From positions 1 to 36,330 of the forward strand of contig JBEKLJ010000005.1 in the NCBI GenBank assembly GCA_050010255.1: a stretch of 36,330 bases of DNA. The letters run 5' to 3'. The position numbers and the translations under genes were made by a program. Of this stretch, positions 30,197 through 36,330 are shown piece after piece. The notes under the pieces were generated by a model that was given only the letters and a program-made list of their open reading frames with translations, was not told the DNA's origin and did no database searches. Each line of letters starts with the position of its first letter. Within the stretch, counting starts at the first letter, position 1. The stretch comes from JBEKLJ01 sp050010255. GTDB lineage: Bacteria; Acidobacteriota; Terriglobia; Bryobacterales; Bryobacteraceae.

Positions 30197-30241
30197 CAGT
30201 ACGCTTCCGTATATTATCAGCAGTGAGCCACGCACGTGCAA
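30197..30241 (-). promoter_or_regulatory. Divergent promoter region: FecR-like / EPS locus
   Basis: On the minus strand TTGCAC (30241-30236) and GATAAT (30218-30213) are 17 bases apart, a fair promoter for the FecR-like gene; the -10 box differs at one base. Overlapping on the plus strand, TATTAT (30212-30217) could be the -10 box of the TPR gene. A CGNAANNGTACT motif (CGGAAGCGTACT) lies at 30208-30197, between these boxes and the FecR start. Confidence 0.45.
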
Positions 30242-31465
30242 GATAAAACAGCGAAGCCGGGCGCCGCAGCGGCGCTGGCGCGCATTGTCTTGACCTCGGC
30301 GTGGATGGCCTGCCTGGCGTTTGCGTCGTACTGGTCGATCCGTTTCGCACGGGCGGACCTGCTATACCGCGCGAACACGCCGGGCGCGATCTCCCGGGCC
30401 ATCGAACTCGATCCGGGCAATGCACGCTACCGTGCCTGGCAGGCGGAGCTGGAAGAGCACGAAGGGCGCGACCCCAGGCCGGCGCTGCTGGCCGCGTCAG
30501 TATTGAACGCGCGCGATTCTTCGATCTGGATCCGGCTCGGACTCGAGGCCGAGATCGCGGGTGATTACGCCCGCGCGGAGGAGTGCCTGCTGGAAGCCGC
30601 CCGCATCGACCGGCTGAGCGGGCCTCGCATCACCCTGATGCACTACTACTTTCGCCGCGGCGATTGGGCGCAGTTCTGGAAATGGAGCAGGCGCGCCTTG
30701 CGGATGAGCTACGGCGACGCGGCTCCGCTGTTCCGCCTCTGCTGGACGGCCAGCCAGGATGCCGGCGTGATTCGCAGCCGCGCAATCCCGGACCGTCCGG
30801 CTGTCCTGGTCCAGTATTTGGGATTCCTCCTGTCCGAAGGCCGCCTTGAGGCTGCGGGGCCGGTGTCTTTCGACGTGCTTCGATTTGCCGGCCCGGACGA
30901 GGCGCGGCTGCTGATGGACTACTGCGACCGGCTGCTCGAGCGAGGCACGGTTGCTCCCGCCCTGGCGGCATGGAACGCCATGTGCCGCCGGAAGCTAACG
31001 CCCTACCCGCCGCTGGCCCCCGAGAGCGGGTCCCTGCTGACGAACGGCGACTTCGCTGCCGTGCCTCTGCTGGGCGGGTTCGATTGGCACATTGTGCAGC
31101 TGGCCGACGTTGCCGTCGCGCGGCTGACTTCCCCGGCGGGGCTCCAGTTCTCTCTGTCCGGGAAGCAGGCCGAGCGTTGCGAGCTGCTGTGGCAGCACCT
31201 CCCGCTTGTTCCGCACCGGGTGTACCGTTTGCGCTGGTGGTGGCGGACCTCAGGCATGCCGCCCGGCGCCGGCATCCGCTGGCGGGTGCTCGATGCGGCG
31301 ACGTCAGAAGCGCCGGGCGAGAACTGGCAGTCGGCGGAACTGACGTTCGCGAGCGGAGAGGCGGCGTTGGCTCGCCTCTCCCTGGTCTCGGAACGCCAGA
31401 CGGGCACGGCGCGGCCGGAGGGTTCGCTCTTCGTGCGGAACGTGGTACTGGAGCCGGCGCGATGA
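30236..31465 (+). CDS. TPR-containing membrane protein with C-terminal beta-sandwich, first gene of the EPS locus
   Basis: 409 residues from GTG 30236; an ATG is not available upstream. An N-terminal hydrophobic segment (about 13-33) anchors it. TPR-like helices follow: 'LYRANTPGAISRAIELDPGNARYRAWQAELEEHEG', 'RLGLEAEIAGDYARAEECLLEAARIDRL', 'LFRLCWTASQDAGV'. The C-terminal part (about 265-405: 'LLTNGDFAAVPLLGGFDWHIV', 'HRVYRLRWWWRTSGMP', 'ENWQSAELTF', 'GSLFVRNVVLEPA') has the layout of a carbohydrate-binding beta-sandwich, like CBM-type domains with N-G-D-F and 'W-x-x-x-(R)-(T)-S-G' patterns. The stop overlaps the O-antigen ligase start (ATGA), so it belongs to the exopolysaccharide operon. 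A structural or polymer-handling role is inferred. Confidence 0.7.
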   Translation: MQDKTAKPGAAAALARIVLTSAWMACLAFASYWSIRFARADLLYRANTPGAISRAIELDPGNARYRAWQAELEEHEGRDPRPALLAASVLNARDSSIWIRLGLEAEIAGDYARAEECLLEAARIDRLSGPRITLMHYYFRRGDWAQFWKWSRRALRMSYGDAAPLFRLCWTASQDAGVIRSRAIPDRPAVLVQYLGFLLSEGRLEAAGPVSFDVLRFAGPDEARLLMDYCDRLLERGTVAPALAAWNAMCRRKLTPYPPLAPESGSLLTNGDFAAVPLLGGFDWHIVQLADVAVARLTSPAGLQFSLSGKQAERCELLWQHLPLVPHRVYRLRWWWRTSGMPPGAGIRWRVLDAATSEAPGENWQSAELTFASGEAALARLSLVSERQTGTARPEGSLFVRNVVLEPAR

Positions 31466-32634
31466 CCGCGCTGTCCGCCGCGGCGCTGGCGGGCCTGCTC
31501 TTTCTCTCGATCCTGCTGGCCTGGGCGCCCGAGAGATGGGCCGTGAGCCTGCTAGAAACCGGCTCATTCGCGCTGGCGGCGGTCTGGGCAGTTCGCCTGG
31601 CGATTCGCCCCCTGCGCCTCCAGCGCAGCCCGGCGATCCTTCCGCTGGCCGGCGCCGTGCTCTGGGGCATCTTGCAGCTCTCGATGGGGGGGAGCATCTA
31701 CCCGCGCGAGACCTGGAATGCCCTGCTGATGTGGACGACGAACCTGGCGGTCTTCGCCGTTGCCCTACAGGTCTTCTCCAATGCGGGGATTCGGGACCGG
31801 TTTCTACGCGCGACTTTGCTGTTCGGTTTTGCCCTGAGCGTGGTTTCGACGCTCGCGATGTTCACTTCCAGGAGCAACGTATTCTGGATCTTCCCGGTGG
31901 TTTCCGAGCGAGCGCCGGCGGGGCCCTTCCTCTCGCCGAACCAGTACGCCGCTTTCATCGAACTGGTGCTGCCGCTGGCGCTTGTCCGCGCCGCCAGCGA
32001 CGCCCGGAGAACGTTGCTGTTCGCGCTGATGGCGGGCACGATGTACGCGTCGGTGATCGCCAGCGCTTCGCGCGCCGGCTTCCTTCTGACTTCCCTGGAG
32101 ATTGTGGCCGTTCTGGCCCTGACGCTGCGTGCGAAGGGCGCCACCCGGCGCGGCATCGCCCGGATGGTGGCGGTGCTGGCGGCGTCCATCGTGCTGTTTA
32201 CGGCCGTGGTCGGCTGGGAGGCCTTATGGAACCGGCTGAACCGGGCAGACCCGTACGCGGGCCGGCGCGAGATGCTCGATTCGACGCTCCAGATGATCCG
32301 CGATCGTCCCTGGACGGGATTCGGCCTCGGCACCTGGTCCACCGCGTACCCCTCATATGCGCGCTACGACGATGGGCTGTTCGCAAATTACGCTCACAAT
32401 GACTGGGCGCAATGGACCGCCGAAGGCGGCTTACCATTTCTGGCGCTGCTCGTGGGCATCGCCGTCTGGAGCGTGCGGCCGGCGCTTCGCTCCCGCTGGG
32501 GAATTGGAGTGATTGCGGTCTTCCTGCATTGTTTTGTGGACTATCCGCTGCAGAAACCCGCGCTCGCCGCGTTCTTCTTCGCTCTGCTGGCAGTGCTGGC
32601 GTGCTCCGCGAAGAAACCCAAAAATGAATCTTGA
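31462..32634 (+). CDS. O-antigen ligase / Wzy-type polymerase (Wzy_C)
   Basis: 390 residues from ATG 31462, overlapping the previous stop codon. It is a polytopic membrane protein with about 10-12 helices. The Wzy_C region shows 'GPFLSPNQYAAFIELVLPLALV' (conserved GxxxNPNxxA-type loop), 'ASASRAGFLLTSLEI', 'DRPWTGFGLGTWSTAYPSY' and 'YAHNDWAQWTAEGGLPFLALL', the periplasmic loop residues (including Arg, His) of O-antigen ligases and polymerases. Its task is polymerising or ligating undecaprenyl-linked repeat units at the outer face of the inner membrane. Which of the two reactions cannot be told by sequence. A promoter overlaps its stop codon, so the following gene may start a separate transcript. 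Confidence 0.85.
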   Translation: MTALSAAALAGLLFLSILLAWAPERWAVSLLETGSFALAAVWAVRLAIRPLRLQRSPAILPLAGAVLWGILQLSMGGSIYPRETWNALLMWTTNLAVFAVALQVFSNAGIRDRFLRATLLFGFALSVVSTLAMFTSRSNVFWIFPVVSERAPAGPFLSPNQYAAFIELVLPLALVRAASDARRTLLFALMAGTMYASVIASASRAGFLLTSLEIVAVLALTLRAKGATRRGIARMVAVLAASIVLFTAVVGWEALWNRLNRADPYAGRREMLDSTLQMIRDRPWTGFGLGTWSTAYPSYARYDDGLFANYAHNDWAQWTAEGGLPFLALLVGIAVWSVRPALRSRWGIGVIAVFLHCFVDYPLQKPALAAFFFALLAVLACSAKKPKNES

Positions 32635-32658
32635 CTCTGTAATCGAAACGTATACAAT
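32631..32658 (+). promoter_or_regulatory. Strong promoter before the NusG-like gene
   Basis: TTGACT (32631-32636) and TACAAT (32653-32658) are 16 bases apart; each box differs from consensus at one base. It overlaps the ligase stop codon and would begin a transcript near 32665. The spacer contains TCGAAACG, partly like the CGNAANNGTACT motif. Confidence 0.55.
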
Positions 32659-32680
32659 GGCAGCTTAAGTATTCGCTCTG

Positions 32681-32702
32681 GCAAGACGGAATTGGGTCTT
32701 GC
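32681..32702 (+). promoter_or_regulatory. Leader hairpin upstream of the NusG-like gene
   Basis: GCAAGAC (32681-32687) and GTCTTGC (32696-32702) form a perfect 7-base stem with an 8-base loop. It would be about 16 bases from the predicted transcript start and 50 bases before the ATG. LoaP-type NusG paralogues bind an RNA hairpin in the 5' leader of their own operon, so this hairpin is a candidate recruitment site, or simply a pause or attenuation element. Confidence 0.4.
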
Positions 32703-32753
32703 AGCGCGGAAGCTGCGGCCGGATTCAAACCCCCTCCCCCGAGATTGGAAACC

Positions 32754-33272
32754 ATGCTCCCGCCCAGTTCGCGTGCTCCCTGGTACGCGCTCACGGTCAG
32801 GCCCCGGCACGAGAGGGCAACCGCGCGCAACCTTCGTTTGAAGGGTTTAGAGGAGTTCTCGCCGGTCTACCGCGCCCGCCGGCGGTGGTGCGACCGCATC
32901 AAGGAACTCGAAACGGAGTTGTTCCCCGGATACGTGTTCTGCCGCTTCTCCTACGAGCAGCGGCTGCTGGTGCTGAGCACACCGGGGGTGACGTCGATTG
33001 TCGGATTTGGAAAGCGCCCGGTTCCGGTGGATGACCGGGAGATCGAAGCCGTTCGGGCCGTGGTGACCTCCGGCTTGCCGATCCAACCCTGGCCATACCT
33101 GCGGGCGGGGCAGAAGGTCCGCATCGAACAGGGCTGCCTCGAAGGAGTGGTTGGCATCGTGCTGCGCGACCGAGATGCGTACCGGGTGCTGATCAACGTC
33201 GAGATTCTGCAGCGCACCGTGGCCGTCGAAATCGACCGCGCCCTGCTCACGCCCGTCGAGCAGGTCGCCTGA
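32754..33272 (+). CDS. NusG paralogue, specialised antiterminator (RfaH/LoaP/UpxY type)
   Basis: 172 residues from ATG 32754 (MLPPSSRAPWYALTVRPRHE); a TTG nine bases earlier is also possible. The NGN domain (about 9-105) has 'WYALTVRPRHERATARNL', 'ELFPGYVFCRF', 'STPGVTSIVGFG' and 'DDREIEAVRAV', and the KOW domain follows (about 115-165: 'LRAGQKVRIEQGCLEGVVGIVLR'). Compared with general NusG the sequence is diverged and it lies in an exopolysaccharide operon, so it is most likely a dedicated factor that lets RNA polymerase read through the long locus. The ribbon-helix-helix gene starts 16 bases later. A promoter and leader hairpin precede it. Confidence 0.88.
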   Translation: MLPPSSRAPWYALTVRPRHERATARNLRLKGLEEFSPVYRARRRWCDRIKELETELFPGYVFCRFSYEQRLLVLSTPGVTSIVGFGKRPVPVDDREIEAVRAVVTSGLPIQPWPYLRAGQKVRIEQGCLEGVVGIVLRDRDAYRVLINVEILQRTVAVEIDRALLTPVEQVA

Positions 33273-33288
33273 TCCCCATCACTCTCCC

Positions 33289-33552
33289 ATGACATTTCTG
33301 AAACGCAGAGACCGCACTGTCATTTTCCGCCTCACGCAGGACGAATACGACAACCTGGAGACCGCCTGCCTGCGGCGGGGCGCCCGCACCCTGTCGGATT
33401 ATGCCCGCTCGGAGCTGCTGCAGGCCGTGGAACGGGATCAATCCGAAGTGATGCAAGAACTCTCGGATCTGCGGTCCCGGCTGGAGCGAATGGAGGGGCT
33501 GCTCTCAAGTCTCTTCGGCCGGCGCCGCAACGCCAAGCGAGGTGTGGCATGA
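33289..33552 (+). CDS. Small ribbon-helix-helix-like protein with C-terminal coiled coil
   Basis: 87 residues from ATG 33289, 16 bases after the NusG-like stop. The N-terminal 45 residues match the RHH pattern of MobC/CopG-type DNA-binding proteins: a strand 'RTVIFRLTQDEYDNLE' followed by 'ACLRRGARTLSDYARSELLQ'. Residues about 46-76 ('VERDQSEVMQELSDLRSRLERMEGLLSSLF') form a heptad-repeat coiled coil, then a basic tail. RHH proteins with coiled coils bind DNA as dimers and can repress their own operon. The last four bases overlap the SLBB export gene (ATGA). Function here is inferred from context only. Confidence 0.75.
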   Translation: MTFLKRRDRTVIFRLTQDEYDNLETACLRRGARTLSDYARSELLQAVERDQSEVMQELSDLRSRLERMEGLLSSLFGRRRNAKRGVA

Positions 33553-34502
33553 GACTCACGTTGTTCCTGCTCGGTTGTGGATTGGCATTCGCGCAAGGCC
33601 GGCCGCCGGGGGTGGTGGACGCCAATGTCGCCGGCGTCCCCAACCTGCCGGCGCAGCGGATCGCGGGCAACGATCTGATCGCCGTCTCAGTCTACGACTC
33701 GCCGGAGCTGACCCGGACCGTCCGCGTGGGAGCGGACGGCATGATCCGGTTGCCGATGCTGAAGGAGCGCATCCGGGCCGACGGGTTGCTGCCGGGCGCA
33801 CTGGAGAACGCCATTGCAGAAGCTCTGAACAGCGAGCAGATCCTGGTGGACCCGATCGTGACCGTGACGATCCTGGAGTACCACAGCCGGCCCATCAGCG
33901 TGGTCGGCGCGGTGCGTAAGCCGGTGACGTTCCAGGCTGTCGGCAAGGTGACTCTGCTCGACGCCCTCGTCATGGCGGAAGGGCTGACCAGCGACGCAGG
34001 ACCGGAGCTGCTCCTGATGCGGCCGCAGCCCGCAGATGCGGACGCGCCCGCTCCGCCCGTCGAGCGCATTCCGATCCAGGCGCTGCTCGGTACGGCCGAC
34101 CCGGAACTCAACGTAACCCTCACGGGCGGAGAGGAAATCCGCATCCCGGAAGCGCGCAAGATCTACGTGGTGGGGAACGTGAAGAAGCCGGGGGCGTTTC
34201 CCGTGCGCGACGGTTCGGAGACGACCGTGCTCAAAGTCCTGGCGCTGGCCGAAGGCCTGGTCCCGTTTACGGGCCGCCGCGCCTACATCTTCCGCGCCGG
34301 GGCGGATTCGGCCACGCGGCAGGAAATCCCGATCGAGCTGGAGCGGATCCTGGCGCGCAAGTCGGCTGACGTCGCGCTTCAGGCCGACGACGTGCTCTAC
34401 ATTCCGGACAACAAGGGCCGGCGCACGACCGCGGCGATCATCGACCGGCTTTCCGGCTTCGGCGCATCCACTGCCTCCGGGGTGTTGATCTGGCGCCGCT
34501 AG
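33549..34502 (+). CDS. Polysaccharide export protein (Wza-like, SLBB domains)
   Basis: 317 residues from ATG 33549, overlapping the previous gene by four bases. A signal peptide (about 1-16) precedes a Poly_export domain ('RIAGNDLIAVSVYDSPELTRTVRVGADGMIRLPMLKERIRADGLLPGALENAIAEAL') and one or two SLBB beta-grasp domains ('RPISVVGAVRKPVTFQAVGKVTLLDALVMAEGL', 'RKIYVVGNVKKPGAFPVRDGSETTVLKVLALAEGL'). Such proteins form the outer-membrane channel or its periplasmic part for Wza-type capsule export. No lipobox Cys is visible near the signal cleavage site, which differs from E. coli Wza. Gene 34525 follows after 22 bases, completing the export pair. Confidence 0.93.
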   Translation: MRLTLFLLGCGLAFAQGRPPGVVDANVAGVPNLPAQRIAGNDLIAVSVYDSPELTRTVRVGADGMIRLPMLKERIRADGLLPGALENAIAEALNSEQILVDPIVTVTILEYHSRPISVVGAVRKPVTFQAVGKVTLLDALVMAEGLTSDAGPELLLMRPQPADADAPAPPVERIPIQALLGTADPELNVTLTGGEEIRIPEARKIYVVGNVKKPGAFPVRDGSETTVLKVLALAEGLVPFTGRRAYIFRAGADSATRQEIPIELERILARKSADVALQADDVLYIPDNKGRRTTAAIIDRLSGFGASTASGVLIWRR

Positions 34503-34524
34503 GCTCGCAGGAGAAACGGATCAC

Positions 34525-36330
34525 ATGATGGACGAAAAGGTTAACGGGAAGCTTCCGGCGATTCCGGCGATTGCGGAAGTTCGCCGTGTGGCCCTCCCCC
34601 TGCCGGCGCCGGCGCGCGAGCTGGAGCCCGCGGAGCCCGCGGTGCCGCTGTCGCAGTATCTGTGGATCCTCAAGCGGCATCGCTGGAAGATCCTGGGCGC
34701 GGTAGCTGCGTGCGTGATCGGCACCGCCATCGTCTCCGCCCGGCTGACGCCTATCTACGAGGCCACCGCCACCATCGACATCGACCGGCGCATTCCCACT
34801 GGAATCCTAGGCCAGGAGGCCGTCCAGTCGGCGATCAACGACGCGGACCAGTTCATGGCCACCCAGGTGAAGCTGATCCAGTCCGATTCCGTGCTTCGCC
34901 CGGTGGCCCGCAAGTACAACCTGCGCAGACGCGAGACGGACGCGACGGATTCGGAGCCGGTGAGGACCGCGGTGGCCGAGGAAGCGCCGGTGGTCCTGAA
35001 GAAGCTCAAGGTGACGCGGCCTCCGAACACCTACCTGCTGCTGGTGAACTATCGCTCGCCCGACCGCCAGGAGGCCGCGGACGTCGCCAATGCCACCGTG
35101 CGGTCTTACCTGGAGCACACCTATAAGATTCGCTATCAGGCCGCCGCCGGCCTGTCCCAGTTCATGGAGCGGCAACTGGAGGAGCTGAGGGCCAAGATGG
35201 AGCGGTCGAGCGCCGCGCTGGCCCAGTTCGAGCGGGAACTCAACGTGATCAACCCGGAGGAGAGGACGAACATCGTTTCCGCCCGCCTCCTGCAGTTGAA
35301 CACGGAATACACCAGCGCCCAGGCCGAGCGGGTGAGGCGGGAGACCGCCTTCAACTCCGTGAGGGACGGCACGCTGGCGGCGGCCCAGGTCTCCAGCCAG
35401 GGCGGGGCTCTGGAGAAGCTGACCGAAGCCCTGAATGAGAGCCGGCGGAGGTTCGTGGACGCTAAAACGCACTACGGCGCCAACCACCCCGAGTACCGGA
35501 AGGCGCTGGCGCAGGTCACCGAAGTCGAGCGGGCGCTCGAGGACACGAGGGACAGCATCGCGCAGCGCGTGGAGATCGAGTACCACCAGGCGCTGGAGCG
35601 CGAGTCCATGCTGCGGACCGCGGTGGCCGAGACCAAGGCGGAATTCGACCGGCTGAATTCCCGTTCGTTCGAATACCAGACCTTGAAGCGGGAGGCGGAG
35701 ACGGACAAGAAGCTCTACGAGGAGCTGGTGCGGAAAATCAAGGAAGCCGGCATCAACGCGAGTTTCCAGAACAGCTCGATCCGCATCGCCGACCTCGCGC
35801 GGCCCCCGCTGAAGCCGGTGTTCCCGGACATGCCGCTGAACCTCACGCTGGCCTTTCTGTTCTCCACGCTCTTCGCATTCGGCGCGGCGGTGCTCAGCGA
35901 CGTCCTGGACAACACCATTCGCGATCCCGAGCAGGTGCGGCGGACGCTCAAGACCTCAGTGGTGGGCAGCTTGCCGGTCATAAAGAACTGGCGCGGGCAG
36001 CTCCGGCCGGTGTCGATCCAGGGCAACGGCAACGGCAACGGCAACGACAACGGCAACGGCACGGGCCTCGTGCCGGTGAATGGCTCGGCCGAGCGGGACC
36101 GGACCACCTTCGACGAGGCCATTCGGACGCTTCGGAATTCGATCCTGCTGACGAACTTCGACCGCCGGCTGCGCTCGCTCCTGCTGACCAGCGCCTCTCC
36201 CTCCGAAGGCAAATCGACCGTGGCGGTCCACCTGGCGATGGTGCACGCCGAGCAGCGCCGGCGCACGCTGCTGATTGACGGGGATTTGCGCCGCCCCAGC
36301 CTCCACAAGTTCTTCGAGGTCCCGAACAAC
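34525..36330 (+). CDS. Chain-length regulator/BY-kinase (Wzc-type), truncated by the right edge
   Basis: 602 codons are open from ATG 34525 (a second ATG follows at 34528) to the window edge, with no stop. Wzz domain: membrane helix at about 52-73 (RWKILGAVAACVIGTAIVS), a long periplasmic coiled coil (about 210-430, e.g. 'LRAKMERSSAALAQFERELNV', 'YEELVRKIKEAGINASFQNS') and a second helix near 436-458. The cytosolic part then begins; a Gly-Asn repeat linker (from about 500) is followed by the kinase P-loop SASPSEGKST (about 556) and Walker B 'RTLLIDGDLRR' near 580. The tyrosine cluster at the C-terminus would lie outside the window. The protein controls chain length and, by cycling phosphorylation, export through the SLBB channel. 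Confidence 0.92.
   Translation, partial: MMDEKVNGKLPAIPAIAEVRRVALPLPAPARELEPAEPAVPLSQYLWILKRHRWKILGAVAACVIGTAIVSARLTPIYEATATIDIDRRIPTGILGQEAVQSAINDADQFMATQVKLIQSDSVLRPVARKYNLRRRETDATDSEPVRTAVAEEAPVVLKKLKVTRPPNTYLLLVNYRSPDRQEAADVANATVRSYLEHTYKIRYQAAAGLSQFMERQLEELRAKMERSSAALAQFERELNVINPEERTNIVSARLLQLNTEYTSAQAERVRRETAFNSVRDGTLAAAQVSSQGGALEKLTEALNESRRRFVDAKTHYGANHPEYRKALAQVTEVERALEDTRDSIAQRVEIEYHQALERESMLRTAVAETKAEFDRLNSRSFEYQTLKREAETDKKLYEELVRKIKEAGINASFQNSSIRIADLARPPLKPVFPDMPLNLTLAFLFSTLFAFGAAVLSDVLDNTIRDPEQVRRTLKTSVVGSLPVIKNWRGQLRPVSIQGNGNGNGNDNGNGTGLVPVNGSAERDRTTFDEAIRTLRNSILLTNFDRRLRSLLLTSASPSEGKSTVAVHLAMVHAEQRRRTLLIDGDLRRPSLHKFFEVPNN
36021..36060 (+). repeat. 6-base microsatellite-like repeat encoding a Gly-Asn linker
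   Basis: GGCAAC is repeated about six times, with one GACAAC variant, between the membrane domain and the kinase domain of the Wzc-like protein. It encodes alternating Gly and Asn. Six bases keep the frame, so copy changes would alter linker length only. Confidence 0.8.

Overview
The window is high-G+C bacterial DNA with strong G/C preference at third codon positions. The gene content fits an Acidobacteriota genome, most likely a Solibacter/Bryobacter-type lineage (order Bryobacterales). The clues are the futalosine menaquinone genes (mqnE plus an UbiA/MqnP prenyltransferase), a PEP-CTERM secreted protein, a BamD lipoprotein with a long low-complexity tail, dispersed intergenic repeats, and several conserved but unnamed families that I associate with that group. 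The lineage is an inference; no rRNA or other definitive marker is present. No rRNA, tRNA, CRISPR array, IS element or phage gene was recognised, and no gene-free stretch exceeds 300 bases.

Layout. 1-2664: the end of an aldo/keto reductase, a DciA-like DUF721 gene, and gatC-gatA without gatB. 2722-3336: an Fe/Mn superoxide dismutase ending at a hairpin. 3550-9629: a tight three-gene block consisting of a 1325-residue exported DUF2334 deacetylase/glycosidase-like protein, a membrane GT2 glycosyltransferase and an alpha/beta hydrolase. 9600-9774: a nested inverted repeat. 9773-11437 (minus): an AI-2E family permease and a small anchored protein. 11636-14089 (plus): ruvX, mltG, an unnamed gene, a cupin and a 49-residue basic protein. 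14223-17555 (minus): PEP-CTERM protein, SDR oxidoreductase, Pit phosphate transporter and its DUF47 partner. 17669-18481 (minus): ttcA. 18587-22501 (plus): rsmB, rpe, bamD and a response regulator. 22753-26430 (minus): an RRM protein, an M42 peptidase, mqnE and mqnP. 26545-27752 (plus): a DUF192 gene broken by one in-frame amber codon, then larB. 27807-30182: unnamed genes and a FecR-like protein. 30236 to the right edge (plus): the start of an exopolysaccharide locus (TPR protein, O-antigen ligase, NusG paralogue, ribbon-helix-helix protein, SLBB export protein, Wzc-type chain-length regulator/tyrosine kinase, which runs off the edge).

How the genes work together. Housekeeping clusters supply amidation of mischarged tRNA (gatCA), cell-wall processing (mltG), RNA modification (ttcA, rsmB), pentose phosphate metabolism (rpe), outer-membrane assembly (bamD), phosphate uptake (pit-DUF47) and menaquinone (mqnE/mqnP). 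Two regions point to the cell surface. The right-hand locus looks like a Wzx/Wzy-type exopolysaccharide system headed by its own NusG-like antiterminator, with a strong promoter and a leader hairpin. The 3550-9629 block resembles, in logic but not in obvious homology, the PgaB/PgaC pair of poly-N-acetylglucosamine systems: a periplasmic protein combining a deacetylase fold with a glycosidase-like domain, followed directly by a processive-type GT2 synthase. That block is the best candidate for an undescribed system here. A short motif (CGNAANNGTACT) recurs near the PEP-CTERM gene and the FecR/EPS promoter, and with one mismatch at the start of the deacetylase gene, so a shared surface regulon is possible but unproven.
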